Shown here: piece after piece, positions 1 to 11,180 of the stretch
Position numbering within the stretch: position 1 is the stretch's first letter
Layout of the letters: each line of letters starts with the position of its first letter
Assembly: GCF_027595985.1 (NCBI RefSeq)
Contig: NC_073307.1
Span: forward strand, 45,912,094-45,976,093
Length of the DNA: 64,000 nt
Source of the DNA: Sorex araneus
Lineage: Eukaryota; Chordata; Mammalia; Eulipotyphla; Soricidae
Direction: 5' to 3'
Position numbers and translations under genes: made by a program
The notes under the pieces: model-generated
Seen by the model: the letters and a program-made list of their open reading frames with translations, nothing else
What the model was told of the DNA's origin: nothing
Databases searched by the model: none

Positions 1-54
1 TAACTGTATCTCACTATGATTCAATAAAAGAAAACAAATAAAATAAAATAAAAT
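1..54 (+). repeat. 3' end of an L1-like element
   Basis: The first bases read as the tail of a retroposon: the motif TAACTGTATCTCACTATGAT, then TCAATAAAA and an A-rich tail. The same ending closes the elements at 1483-1672 and 2398-3015. The body lies outside the window. Confidence 0.55.
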
Positions 55-890
55 GCTCTGACCTCCCCAGGTCAGAGAAAACCCTAATATATATTAGAAG
101 TGACTGATTTTAACCACCTATGATAGGTTCTACAATACATTTTGTCCCTGTAAGCATCCTCTCTTACTTGCTGAAGTCTCTTTGTTAGAACGACACCCTG
201 CTGATGAGATGCTGTCTGATTTCAGAACCTGAAGAGAAGAAAATCTTTCTCCTTTAAGTCTCGAAAAATTCAAGTAGTATTAGGTCAATCCTCAAGTAAA
301 CCAAGTTACTCTGAGTCAAACATGATGATTTTTCAAGTCCACTAGCAGTATTCTTGTGAGAGATTAAAAACTGTGGACTGGGCTAGGGAGCTGGTATAGC
401 CTGGCATGTGCCCAATCTCTGTTAGATCCAAGGACTACGTTCATCCCTTACCACCACGTATATCCCTGAAGATTCCTGAGACACAGGTGTGATCCTGGTG
501 TCCCCACACTCGGGGCTGTGCCTGGTGATCCCTCACATTACACATCAGGGCCCCGGTAGCACTGTATCGTCTGTCCCTTGCAATCAACCATCCAGCCTGG
601 TCTGCCAAAAATCTCAGATGTGACCCTTAAAGCTTCTGACCACTTCTCCGACGCTAACCTCCAAACCATAGGCATTAGATTTTTCCTTTTTAGGATGACT
701 GGCATGGAATGATTAGTGTTCAGTGGACTGAGGCACTGATAGTCCTCCCTGGGGGATCTCCCCGATCATAAAACATAAAGCTTACAAGAACCAGTGGAGA
801 TACTGGTTCTTTGACTATTTTTATAAAACACTGAGAGAGATTAGTAAGAGAAAAATTTTTATTTGTCTGTTTCTAATTTGAAGCATGCTA
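55..890. other. Gene-free stretch, no clear element
   Basis: I see no coding exon or well-preserved repeat here. Bases 379-620 faintly resemble an old tRNA-headed SINE, but the match is too weak to call. Confidence 0.5.
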
Positions 891-899
891 ATTTACAAT

Positions 900-1150
900 G
901 AGACTGAAGCAATAGCACAGCAAGTAGGGCGTTTGCCTTGCACTAGGCCGACCCGGGTTCGATTCCTCCATCCCTCTCAGAGAGCCCGGCAAGCTACCGA
1001 GAGTATCCCACCCTCATGGCAGAGCCTGGCAAGCTACCCATGGCATATTCGATATGTCAGAAACAGTAACAACAAGTCTCACAACGGAGATGTTACTGGT
1101 GCCCACTTGAGCAAATCGATGAACAATGGGGCGACAGTGCTACAGTGCAG
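900..1150 (+). repeat. tRNA-headed SINE, group B, nearly full length
   Basis: A tRNA-like head (GTTTGCCTTGCACTAGGCC, then a B-box-like GGGTTCGATTCC) is followed by the group-B body: two AGCCYGGCAAGCTACC modules, ATTCGATATG, GTTACTGGTGCCC and an end in GACAGTGCTACAGTG. It is flanked by a 9-bp direct repeat, ATTTACAAT (891-899 and 1151-1159), consistent with a target-site duplication. Confidence 0.85.
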
Positions 1151-1262
1151 ATTTACAATACAATAGGGTTCCTATACACAACATTCCAGCACCTTCCACC
1201 AAAGTGTCCCCTTCCCTCCACCACTGTCTCAGTCTTCCCTCCTAGCCACGTCTTCCCCCTTG
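1149..1262 (-). repeat. Probable antisense L1 3' end
   Basis: On the minus strand this pyrimidine-rich stretch resembles the G-rich 3' end of the elements at 1483-1672 and 2825-3015, including a block like CACTGGTGAAGG. It starts at the target duplication of the SINE on its left, so that SINE appears to have inserted into or beside it. The call is tentative. Confidence 0.4.
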
Positions 1263-1482
1263 GTGAGCTCAGTTCTGTAAACATGGTCACAGGACAAAAA
1301 TCAATTTTTCAGATAGTGATACATCCGATGAAATCTGTGCCCTAATCAGCAAGGCAAGATTATGTAAAAAGAAGCTGCCTGAATGTAGACTAGAGACTGA
1401 ACACAGTGGCCACTCAACGCCTCTATTTCGAACCACAACACCTAATTAGAGAGAGAGAGAACAAAAGGAAATGCCCTGCCAC

Positions 1483-1672
1483 AGTGGCAGGGTGGGGTGG
1501 GGGGAGATGGGATTGCGGAGGGTAAGAGGGATGCTGGGTTGACCGATGGTGGAGAATGGGCACTGGTGAAGGGATGGGTTCTCAAACCTTGCATGAGGGA
1601 AACATGAGCACAAAAATGTATAAATCTGTAACTGTACCCTCACGGTGATTCACTAATTAAAAATAAATAAAT
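1483..1672 (+). repeat. L1-like 3' UTR end
   Basis: A G-rich tract (1488-1510) is followed by GGGCACTGGTGAAGGGATGG, then CTGTACCCTCACGGTGATTC and an A-rich tail. The same layout follows L1 ORF2-like sequence at 60405-60570, which is why I place it in L1. No coding part is present. Confidence 0.6.
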
Positions 1673-2397
1673 TTTAAAAAATTTAGAATATAGATAAAGT
1701 TCATAAATTATATAATGTACAGAAAGATCCTAGTCAATGCCCTCACTCTCCATCATTCTTTCCTACCTTTATGGGAAACAACAATGATTTTTAAAAACTA
1801 AATCTTATGCCTGAGATTTTAACTTTTTACTCTTCTTGCTGACAGTGTTTGTCAAACTAACCATAAATTACCCACCATCACTTGGTCTTATCTTCCCTGC
1901 TTTTCTCTTATGCTTTTTAATGACTCTGCTTAAGAGTAGACTAAAATGAATCTTTTACAAAGATAGATTTTTCTCAAAGCTTTGTGGAGATAAATTCACT
2001 AGGTACTCTTCCTTCTTTATAGTTTAAAGAATACTTTGATAAAAGATTTAATTCTTAACTGACATTGGATTGATAAGTAAGGACAGTATGAAGCAGCAAA
2101 TTCAGATTTTTGGGGGGTGCTTTTTAAATCCAGAGGTAGATCACTTCAAGAAATCAATTATGTTCCAAGATACTATGTAATAAGAATGACAACAAAGGGA
2201 CCAAGTGAAGTGATACCAAATATCTAATTTATAAATGTGGGTGTATGTTTTGCAGAATTACTGGTATTCTTTTAATGTTTGCTTTTCTAATATGGAAATA
2301 TCTTTTAGCATTCAATTGCATCTGACATTCAATTTGATCTGACTTCTTCAGGCTAATAAAACATTTTTAGTTTTTAAAAAAAAAAAAGAAGAAGAAG
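1673..2397. other. Gene-free stretch
   Basis: AT-rich sequence with no recognisable exon. It ends in an A-run and a short GAA repeat (2377-2400). Confidence 0.5.
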
Positions 2398-3015
2398 AAG
2401 CTGCCGCCGAGATGTGACCCCGGGGGCCGCACACGTGTGCGGCCTCTCTGCAGCTGCACGAGCATGAATCCAGACCCAGCTAGACCACTTTCGACATGGG
2501 CAGTTCCTTGCAAAATGTCTCCAGCCTGAGAACTAAGCCTCGACCCCATGCCCACCCAGGAGAGGAAAGGGATGAAGGGCATGGGGACCGCCATATTATG
2601 ACGACCACAGATGGGATTTACAAGCTTGCAATGGTTCAATATCCAGAAGAAATCTCCCTGAACTTAGTTGTTAAAATACAGAAATCCAAAACTGCGGCCG
2701 TGCGACCTCATTTCTCTTCACAACTGGTCTGACTCTAGTGGGGTACTCCTAGCAATAATGGTGAGGTTTGTGTTGAAATATTGAATGTAACCAAAGTAAA
2801 TAGAAAGTAAAGTGAAATTTATCAGTTACAAGGTGGGGGGGAGGGGTGCGGGGGTGGGCGGGATAGGAGGTGTACTGTGGGTTATTTTTGGTGGTGGGAT
2901 ATGGGCACTGGTGAAGGGATGGTTGTTTCAGCATTGTATGACTAAGACTTAAGCCTGAAAGCATTGTAATTTTCCACATGGTGATTCAGTAAAATAAAAT
3001 TCTTATTAAAAAAAA
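2398..3015 (+). repeat. L1-like 3' region with GC-rich upstream part
   Basis: The right part (2825-3015) has the G-rich tract, GGGCACTGGTGAAGGGATGG, a GGTGATTCAGTAAAATAAAA end and an A tail, as in the copy at 1483-1672. The left part (2398-2820) is GC-rich near its start, with a palindromic CCGCACACGTGTGCGG. I treat it as the upstream part of the same element because both parts run without a break into one tail. I do not recognise coding sequence in it. Confidence 0.5.
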
Positions 3016-3112
3016 GATTATGCAAAAAGAAAATACATTTGAGATATAAAGACAGAACAAAAAAATGTTTGGGATTTAGAATACAACTATAGAAAGGTTT
3101 TAATTTTTAATT

Positions 3113-3360
3113 TGTTTGTAGGGGGCCAGGGGGGCTCTCAGGAAGTGCTCCGGAGGTTCAGGGTCCCCACCAGCAGTTCTGTCAACCAGGCCAGATGTTC
3201 AGTGTTAGGTTCTGAGGATTCTGTGCTGCTCAGGCCCTGTTCTCAGGGGACCCTCCAGGGCTGTCCACAGCTACGCACAGGACATGTGTGTTGGGGATCA
3301 AACCCAGGTTGTGCATAGGTTTAATGTACACCCTAACCATTATACTATCTCCTGGTCCCA
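3113..3360 (-). repeat. Old antisense tRNA-headed SINE
   Basis: On the minus strand it begins GGGACCAGGAGATAGTATAA and carries GGGTTTGATCCCC, the group-A head. It is longer and much more diverged than young group-A copies, so it is probably an old subfamily. Confidence 0.55.
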
Positions 3361-4082
3361 GAAAGGGTTTATTAACATAATAAAGTAGACCTGGGGACCC
3401 CAACTTGGGGTTATAATGCTGTTTCTCACCTTCAGACCAAGGGGAGACATCTTATTTCATCCTTTATAGGGAGACGGGTAATAAGGCATGAAATTAGCCT
3501 TGAATCCTTGGCTCTGCCATTTCTCAGTTGCTTTCAATTCCAAATAATAATCATGGCCACACTGGTACATCCCGGGGCAATGTACTCTTGTCTCGAACAG
3601 AATATAAACTCAATCCTGATTCTCCTCAGGCCCACACCTGATATCAGTGATACTAGTACCATGAAACTAAGCTAGATGAGTGCCTCAAAATCTTTCTCAA
3701 CATGCCGTCTTGCCATGCCTTATCAATCACATTTGGTATGGAAGATAAAGTCTATTTGCCATTTCCTATTTGCCCTTACTTTTTTTCTTATAATTCAGGA
3801 ACCTTCGTGGTTTTTGAGATGAAGTCTCCCAGGCACCTGAGGCCTATGCCATTTCCTATATCTGCAACCATGCCTGGTCATTCCCTTTGTTTCTTCTAAA
3901 ACAAGACTTAAAAACATGGCTGCACCATCCCAGCAGGCACCTTGAACAGTGTATCTCTACTTGCCAGCATTACCTTTTCAAGGCTTTTTCTAATTCAGTG
4001 AGTGAGCAACACCCCCTACTGGGGAAACCAAGCATGGCAGGTTGAACTTTGGAAGAATAACCACTAAAGAAAAGACAGCTTG
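3361..4082. other. Gene-free stretch, possible MIR trace
   Basis: Bases 3466-3545 contain words such as TTGGCTCTGCCATTTCTCAG that recall a MIR core. Nothing else is recognisable and no coding exon is seen. Confidence 0.4.
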
Positions 4083-4250
4083 GGGCCCAGTGATGGTATA
4101 GCAGGTAGGGCTTTTGCCTTGCTGTGAGAATGGCCTGGGTTTGATCCCCAACATCCCATGCAATCCCCCAAGCACTTCTAGGAGTAATTCCTTAGTGTAG
4201 AACCAGGAGTAACCCCTGAGCATCGTCGGGTGTGATCCAAAAAGGAAAAA
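4083..4250 (+). repeat. tRNA-headed SINE, group A
   Basis: Starts GGGGCCCAGTGATGGTATAG, has GGGTTTGATCCCC (B-box-like), CTAGGAGTAATTCC and CCAGGAGTAACCCCTGAGCA, and ends GTGTGATCC plus an A tail. The layout matches the young copy at 41100. Confidence 0.85.
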
Positions 4251-4646
4251 AAAAAAATCTCAAAGTGATTGATGATTCAAAAAAAAAGAGAAGAAATTTC
4301 CCAAGGATCCTATATCTGACTTCTAAGCCAGAGAAACATCTGAATTCAGGAATGGTTATAATTTAAAGATATCACAAAATTTTTCTCCATTTAAATTCAT
4401 CCAGGCTTTTTTAAAAATTCTGAGACAGCTGTTGCCTACTCTCATCCTGGTGGCGGATGCTTGAAAGTTCTAGAGTTACAATTTCAGCAGAAAGAAGTGC
4501 TCCTTGCCCAAAATTCCCCCAAATATGCAAAGATTTATGAACGACTTTGAATAATATTCCTTAATCATTTATTAATCATTTATCATTAATCATTTTCCTG
4601 GAGCAAACATATCATTGGGCTACACTAGCATGCGACAGGGACAAAT

Positions 4647-4712
4647 GGAGACGTTACTGGCGCCTGCTCAAGCAAATTGAAGATCAATGGGAAGACAAGT
4701 GAAGTGATACAT
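4647..4712 (+). repeat. Group-B SINE, 3' fragment
   Basis: Only the 3' end is present: GGAGACGTTACTGGCGCCTG, then GCAAATTGAAGATCAATGGG and a GTGATAC ending. The 5' part is missing, a truncated copy. Confidence 0.65.
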
Positions 4713-5007
4713 TTATTAAGGACATCTACATACCAGAGTTAACTGTTCTAGAACTTATCATATACCTTCCTGTAGTTCTGCACATTCCACTTCTGTCACA
4801 GTCCAGTGAAGAAGCCACTAAGCCAGCACATAGTTAAAGAACAGGATACTATTTCACAGTGAATAAGTAGGTTACAGCCATTTGTGATTTTAGCATGCTG
4901 TTCCATTTGTTTGTCCTGCATTTCATGGATGTATGTAGACTTTTTTAGCAGAAGTATCTAAAAGGAGACCAGGTGGCCCCATTGATACAAGCAGTCCTAG
5001 TCTTGAC

Positions 5008-5243
5008 TCTGTATCACTGTTATCTCGTTGCTCATCGATTTCCTCGAGCAGGCACCAGTAACATCTCCATCATGAGACTTGTTGTTACTGTTTTTGGCAT
5101 ATCAATACGCCATGAGTACCTTGTCAGGTTCTGCCGTATCGGTGAGATACTCTCAGTAGCTTGCTGGGCTCTTCGAGAGGGGCAAAGGATTCGAACCTGG
5201 GTGGCCACGTGCAAGGCAAACGCCCTACCCACTGCACTATATC
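5008..5243 (-). repeat. Group-B SINE, antisense, nearly full length
   Basis: Read on the minus strand it has the tRNA-like head (ending in GGTTCGAATCC), the AAGCTACTGAGAGTATCTC module, CAAAAACAGTAACAACAAG, GTTACTGGTGCC and a GTGATACAG end. It is almost complete. Confidence 0.85.
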
Positions 5244-5339
5244 ACATGAATTATTTCTCATATGATTTTTTATAAAAATTACGGTAAGAGTATCCATACC
5301 ATTTATCATTTTAGCTTTGTAATTAAAATTTTTCATCTG

Positions 5340-5540
5340 GAGCACCTGATGGTATTTGGATCCAGACCTGGTGATGCTGAGCGCCACCAGCATCACGTCC
5401 AATGTTGCTGGGGGAGATGCATGTGGTGCTAGGGATTAAATCTTGGATTTTGTAGGCGCTACTACTTGAGTTCTGTTCTAAGCCCCTTAACATGGAAGAG
5501 AAGCACCCTGCCTGCTATACCACCATTTCGCTGGCCTCTG
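5340..5540 (-). repeat. Old antisense group-A-like SINE
   Basis: On the minus strand it starts GAGGCCAGCGAAATGGTGGT, then shows a diverged promoter-like head and CACCAGGTCTGGATCC. It is an old copy. Confidence 0.5.
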
Positions 5541-5740
5541 CTTTGGGAATTTAGGGGCCATGTGTTTAGTAGCTTCTGCCTGGTCTTCTCCTGACACAGC
5601 CAAAGAGATTGATCTGCTTTGTGCTTACAAAGGGGAAACCCATTTGCTCAGCCTATAGAAGGAGAGTCCTAACGTGTGAGGGAAAGCTTTGAGCCCTATG
5701 TGCAGCTGGGACATGCAGCTTAGAAAGAGAAATGAGTGAG

Positions 5741-5912
5741 GGGCCAGAGCGATGGTACAGTGGATAGGGTCTTGCCTTGCATGCAGCTGACCAGTATTCA
5801 ATCCCTGGCATCACAGATGGTCCTCCTGATCACTGCCAAGAGCAATTTCCCAGTGAAGATCCAGGAGTAACCCTTGAGCACCTGTGCTCCTCCCGACCTC
5901 CCAAAAAGAAAG
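5741..5912 (+). repeat. tRNA-headed SINE, group A
   Basis: GGGGCCAGAGCGATGGTACA head, TTGCCTTGCATGCAGCTGAC and CCAGGAGTAACCCTTGAGCA, ending at an A-rich tail. Moderately diverged. Confidence 0.8.
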
Positions 5913-6139
5913 AGACATGAGTCTGAGAGTTGGCTGCAACCATACCTACTGGGCTTGGGAGTTGACAGGCTACAAATGTGTGCTTTTAAGGTTTCTAGTT
6001 TTGCTTTGTTTCCTAAAGAGGCCACATCTTGTTTTGAGCACAAGTTTGAAAGAAGATTTAGTGGGATTAAAAAAAATTGCCATGGGGCATTATAATACTA
6101 CAGTCATTTGAAATATTAAATTTAGTCACTCCAAATTTT

Positions 6140-6246
6140 ATGATAAATTTCTAGTTTACTAGCTGTGTGCCATGAAGCAAAATAGTTAACCTCTCTGAAT
6201 TAATAATTGAGTTGAATTCCTTATTACTATGGGACTAGCAATATTT
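6140..6246 (+). repeat. MIR, left half (interrupted)
   Basis: CTAGCTGTGTGCCATGAAGC and TTAACCTCTCTGAATTAATA match the conserved MIR core in order. The copy is broken after 6246 by the composite insertion and resumes at 7273. Confidence 0.6.
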
Positions 6247-6620
6247 CACTGTATGACTGTATCACTGTCATCCCATTGTTCATCGATTTATTCGAGTGGG
6301 CACCAGTAATGTCTCTATTGCACTCAGCCCTGAGATTTTAGCAGCCTCTCCTTACTTGTCTTTCCCAATGATTGGAGGCGCTCTCAGGGTCAGGGGAATG
6401 AGACCTATCATTACTGTTTTTGGCATATCGGATACACCACAGGTAGCTTGCCAGGCTCTGCCGTGTGGGAGGGATACTCTCGGTAGCTTGCCAGGCTCTC
6501 CGAGAGATATGTATATATCTGTTACTGTATTTTGGATATGAATACGCCACAGGGAGCTTGCCAGACTCTCCCAAGTGGGCAATAGACTCTTGGTAGTTTG
6601 TCAGGTTCTCCAAGAAGGAG
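6247..6620 (-). repeat. Long variant of group-B SINE, antisense
   Basis: The right end of the element (read on the minus strand) is the usual ATCGATGAACAATGGGATGA and GTGATACAG. Between GTTACTGG and AGTAATGATAGG it carries about 85 extra bases that include AGCCCTGAGATTTTAGCAGC (as seen on the + strand). The GCAAGCTACC module is repeated more often than in standard copies. The same extra block is in the copy at 12361. It forms the 3' part of the composite insertion 6247-7272. Confidence 0.7.
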
Positions 6621-6659
6621 AACTTGGCTATTAGATATCTATTATATTGTATTATATTA

Positions 6660-7272
6660 TAGTGTGCAATGTGGCCATGCACTTCCAGGGGCTGGGTTTT
6701 ATAGTCTCTGGATGTTGCTCATTGATGGTATTACACGACGCCAGGGAAGACTCTGGGTGTGACTGTCTAGCTACTAGAAAATGGGGGGTCTGGGTGGAAG
6801 AGGCCCAGTCCCAATCCGAGCAGCCTTGGAGATCTCAGCCCCGGGTCCCACACACCTGGGTTCCTCCACCGGCTCCCCCATGCGTGAGGCTCATCTGAAC
6901 ATGTAGAGAGTGGCCCTGAGCATGGCCATGGCTGGATTCCAGAGGTCGTCAACTTTCGAGGCTCTGCTCGGGGTGGGGGGTAAGAGAAACACAACCTGTC
7001 CCCTCCGAGGGGCCCTGGTGAAGACAGCAAGGTGCAGGGGCAAGAGACTGCATTGCTCTCTTCCAGGAGCTTGGTTTTATAGTCTCTGGATGTTGGCCAT
7101 TGATAGGATTACACAGCGCCTGGGGCAGTCTCTGGGTGTTACTGCCTAGTTACTGAAAAATGGGGGATCTGGGTAGAAGAGGCCCAGTTCAGATCCAAGC
7201 AGCCTTGGAGATCTTGGCCCTGGGTCACACGCACCTGGGTTCCTCCGCCAGCTCCCCCATGTGTGAGGTAAA
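6660..7272 (-). mobile_element. Two tandem monomers of an unnamed retroelement
   Basis: Two direct repeats about 378 bp apart occupy this stretch. Shared words on the + strand include GGTTTTATAGTCTCTGGATG (6695 and 7073), GCAGCCTTGGAGATCT, ACCTGGGTTCCTCC and GCTCCCCCAT (6872 and 7251). On the minus strand each unit has a TATAAAA-like box (6696-6704 and 7074-7082). The right unit is whole; the left one stops near 6660 at an AT-rich junction with the SINE. The whole insert 6247-7272 is bracketed by TAGCAATATTT. I do not know the family; L1 5' UTR monomers are one possibility. Confidence 0.55.
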
Positions 7273-7325
7273 TAGCAATATTTACCTCATATAACTCACA
7301 AGGATTATGTATGATACTGATGTTT
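7273..7325 (+). repeat. MIR, right half (resumes after insertion)
   Basis: TTTACCTCATATAACTCACA and AGGATTATG continue the MIR core broken at 6246. The junction word TAGCAATATTT is at both 6236-6246 and 7273-7283, a target-site duplication. Confidence 0.6.
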
Positions 7326-8194
7326 TTTAAGTGATTAGTATAATGACGTTGCGACTTTGTTGAATGCAAAAATAAAAAATTTGAAAGGAAAAGACTAAAA
7401 TCAGGATGAGGCAGAAATATGAGTAGTGATCCAGAAACCCACTGGGAGAGGAAAGAGAACTAGTGAGAATGATTGTGATTATTTTAGTATGGTTGCAGAG
7501 GGCCTTCAATGCCTGCCGGCTGCTCCAGGCATCACAGTATCCCACCTTGCCAATATTTCCCACCTCTCTCTTCCTAGTTGATGATGTCTTCCAGTCTGAG
7601 AACAGCGACTTCTGCAGTCATCTCTACAGTACAGGTGTCTTACATGTCCAGATTCCATATCATCACGTAAATGAATGTCTCACAATAAATAAATCTTAGT
7701 AAAACACAATTCTTGGTATTTCAAACAATATATTTTCTAAAGAATGACTTCTTTACTCTCATCCTCCCAGAGATTTGGCTAAAAGAACACTACTCATAGG
7801 TTAAATATTAGAAAGAAAGCTCATCAAGTTTCCAAAATCTCACCCTTTACCTTTCCACTTTCTCATCTCATACACTTAATTTTATGCAGGATGGTACAAA
7901 TTGAAGATAAAAAGCAAAGGCCTTGTCACTTTAGTTCTTGCTCAGAAATGATTTTTATAAAAACCTTCCTATCCAGGCTGCCTTTTTTTGTTGCTGTTGC
8001 CCTTCCCTAGATCCCTGTATTTGATTTTGCAACTGCAACTTATGTATCCCTTTGTGTATTTTTGTTATGAAATGAGGAAATTTAGAACGCTCTGAAACTG
8101 AACTTCATAAATACCATGTGCTCAATGCTCAGGCTTTTCAAACTCAATAGTAGCTGAGACGGAAAGAAAAGAGGCATCTGACCAATTAAATATC
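7326..8194. other. Gene-free stretch
   Basis: No exon or well-preserved repeat is recognisable. Confidence 0.5.
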
Positions 8195-8282
8195 AGCAAC
8201 CTTTGTGGAGTTTTTACTCTATGCCAGGCACTCTTCTAATTAGTTAGAAATATTATCTCATTAAAACTAATCTGAGTAAGAA
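8195..8282 (+). repeat. Old L2-like fragment
   Basis: TTTACTCTATGCCAGGCACT followed by CTTCTAATTAG and ATTATCTCATTAAAACTAAT follows the word order of mammalian L2 3' regions. Confidence 0.45.
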
Positions 8283-8878
8283 TGAGAAATTGGAACTCTT
8301 TTGCACTATTGGTGAGAATAGTAATGGTGCATAAGCTACTGAAAAGTTTTACAAAATGGCATATGATTCAGCAATTCCACTTGTGGTTCTTTATCCAAAG
8401 AAAGAGAAAACATATTTCTGCATTCAAGTTCATTGAAGTATTATCCCAATAGACAAGAAGTGGAAGCAATCCAAATGTCCATTGATTGACAAATGAACAA
8501 AAATATGATTAGATATGTACATGCATATACATATTATACCATCAAATAATATATGTAACATGTATATGGAAATATATATGTACATCTATAGTAGAATTCA
8601 GCCTCTAAAAGAAAGGAAATTCTGACACATGATACAATGTGGGTAAAACTTTAAGATATTAGGCTGCATGAGAGAATATAAATATGAAAGAACCAATATA
8701 TTGATTCCACTTATGCAGAAGGTACCCAGACACAGAAGTAGAAATGTAAATTATGGGGAGGGGTGAATAGGAACTGTTTAAATTTGAGATTAAAAAATCC
8801 TGGAGGTAGGTGGTGGTATAGTTGCAAGGCAATGTGAATGTACTCAATGACAGTGAATTATATATTTTAAAATGTCTA
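8283..8878 (+). repeat. L1 3' end, ORF2 end to 3' UTR
   Basis: ACTATTGGTGAGAATAGTAA, GATTCAGCAATTCCACTT, GTCCATTGATTGACAAATGA and the GGTACCCAGACACAGAAGTA to CAATGTGAATGTACTCAATG run are in the standard order of an old mammalian L1 3' end. It is decayed and has no usable reading frame. Confidence 0.75.
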
Positions 8879-8883
8879 TAAGG

Positions 8884-9032
8884 GTCCTAGAAGAGAGTTC
8901 AAGTAGAAGCACCTGCAAAATCCCAGATTTAATCCCTGGAACAACATGTATCTCTCCTAGCACCACCTGGTGACTCCTAGTATCACCTGGTCTGGACTCA
9001 TCAGGTGTGCTGTATAAAAAAAAATTTTAAAT
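8884..9032 (+). repeat. Old group-A-like SINE
   Basis: A diverged copy: CCCAGATTTAATCCCTGGAA stands where the B box would be, then CTAGCACCACCTGGTGACTC and an A-rich end. Confidence 0.5.
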
Positions 9033-10774
9033 AACAAGATAAAAGATAAATGTTATGTGTATTCTTACCCTAATTTTAGAAATCATGTAAATAATAATTC
9101 ATGAGATTAATTCAAGATTCAGGACTACTTGTACTGGTGGGGACCCCTGGCCTCCTTCTAGATACATATATCCAAATAAATACAGGACAAACAAGTGGGG
9201 TAGTGTGTTAAAATCACAGATATTCTCAGCCTATTTCTTCAGATAACATCCTATTCTTTTTTAAACTCTGTAATGGCTTAATGGCTTCCTCAGTGGAATG
9301 TGACAGAATTGATTTCCAGAATTATTGATATTAGATAATAAATTCTTTAACAGTTTTCTCTATAACCTCTCTATACCTGAGCTCCCTATCAGAACTCAAT
9401 TCTTTGTTCTGAAAAACTCTAAACTGAGTGAAAGTTCATGTAAAGGTGTGCGTATCAGCTGGGCCTATGTAGGATAACATTGGTTTGTCCTTTCTGCCTT
9501 GCCACAGGGAGTTTAGGTTTGTTGGGTTACTCCCATCACAGTGATCCTGAGGCACTCCCATTCCTCTGTGTTTATCTGTAATCTTTTCCTTTTGTGCTCT
9601 GTTTCCCCAACTGGTCAATCACCTTTCTCTTTTAATCAGACTGTTAACTTGTAAATGCTGATTTTCTCTTCTCCTATGTCCTTTGTATAGTTACTTCAGA
9701 GCAATGTCCTTTTTGTATGGACACAGGAAGACAGTTAATGCTATGCTTTTGTAATCTGGGAGTTAATTGACTCCCTATACTATTCACTCCTGGGCATTTT
9801 TTCTTGACTTAAGCTCAGTTGCCCTTACATCCTAGCACCCCAAAAGCAGGGTCCAGATGAGGAACTGGATGGACCCAGGGCATCGAAATGGGCCAGTACA
9901 AAGCGCCATAATACTTAACAATAAGTTAAGAGCACGATCATGAACAAATTCTGCCATGATCCAAAGAGCAAAAACTGGATTAGGACCCTGCTAGGATTAG
10001 GAAAGACTAATCTGGCCGGAGCACTGTAGTCTGAGAGCTATAGCAAGATGACCCCAGAAAAGCCATCCTATAAGCTTAATGTATCTCTTACTGTGTCCAT
10101 ACAAAATGACTCATATTATTAAGGAATAAAATTAAAATGAATGTTTAAATGACTATTGGACTAAGGAAAGGAGAAACATACCCTAGGTGGTATTTCGCCC
10201 TTGAGCAGAATCTCCTGGCTTCAGGAAATCAGGAAGGGCTTTCATATGTTGATTGTGCTACCTGCCCTGGGGGTGGTTACTACTGCCAAGGTTGGGAGGA
10301 GGGGGAGAGACTAGACTGAGAAACCAGAACTATGAGTCAGAGCGCCAAGAGACTAGCATGGGGGACAGGAGAAGATGGGAATTAGGGGCAGAATGAGACT
10401 GGAATGGGGAGATTAGTGAGACTGGAACAGGCGAGTGGGGAGAATGAAATACACAGCAATTGATCACCAACCAGCCTGGCCCTCGTTTTCTCTTTCGTCC
10501 GCCCATGGCATCGGCTCTCCTGGCTGGGGAAGTGGCTCGAGACTACTGAAAAAAAGCTGTGAGAGAGAGCCATGGGCTTTTTATTTGTTTCATGAATACC
10601 CAGGCCTAGAGTGTCAACGATGTAAATCCATTTGAGCTAAAAATCACTTCAACTGACAGCCAACTATATGCTCCATAGAACCCTAAACTCAAAGAGCCCA
10701 GCTAAGTACACAATATCAGGACACAATATAACAAACTGTGTTAAAAACCAACCAAACTCGTGTGATTGGTATGA
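9033..10774. other. Gene-free stretch
   Basis: I see no exon, RNA gene or clear repeat in these 1.7 kb. Short open frames (for example near 10.4-10.6 kb) have no support from start context, splice sites or recognisable protein sequence. Confidence 0.5.
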
Positions 10775-10941
10775 TTTTTTTTTCTTTTTGGTTACACCTG
10801 GCAATGCACAGGAGTTACTCCTGGATCTGCTCTGAAGAGTTACTACTGGCTTAAGGGACCATATGGGATGCTGGGAATTGAACCTGGGTCAGCCGCATGC
10901 AAGGCAAATGCCCTACTGCCTGTGCTATTGCCTCAGCCCCT
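10775..10941 (-). repeat. Group-A SINE, antisense
   Basis: On the + strand: GGTTACACCTGGCAATGCAC, GTTACTCCTGGATCTGCTCT, GGGACCATATGGGATGCTGG, TGCAAGGCAAATGCCCTACT and CTCAGCCCC. This is a standard group-A element reversed. Confidence 0.85.
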
Positions 10942-10942
10942 G

Positions 10943-11180
10943 AAAAGCGGATAGGGCATTTGACTTGCATGTGGCTGACCCAGGTTTAATTCCTCCGACT
11001 CTCTCAGAGAGGCCAGTATGCTATTGAGAGTATCTCGCCCACACAGCAGAGCCTGGCAAGCTCCCCGTGGCATATTCGATATGCCGAAAACAGTAACAAG
11101 TCTCACAATGGAGACGTTACTGGTGCCCTCTTGAGCAAACTTATGAACAACAGGATGACAGTGATACAGTGATACAGTTC
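10943..11180 (+). repeat. Group-B SINE, sense, abutting the previous one
   Basis: Head GATAGGGCATTTGACTTGCA, CTCAGAGAGGCCAGTATGCT, CATATTCGATATGCCGAAAA, GGAGACGTTACTGGTGCCCT and a GATACAGTGATACAG end. It lies head to head with the group-A copy on its left. Confidence 0.85.

Noticed and set aside
379-620. Possible old SINE
   Set aside because: Only a loose resemblance to the group-A head, with no clear B box or body.
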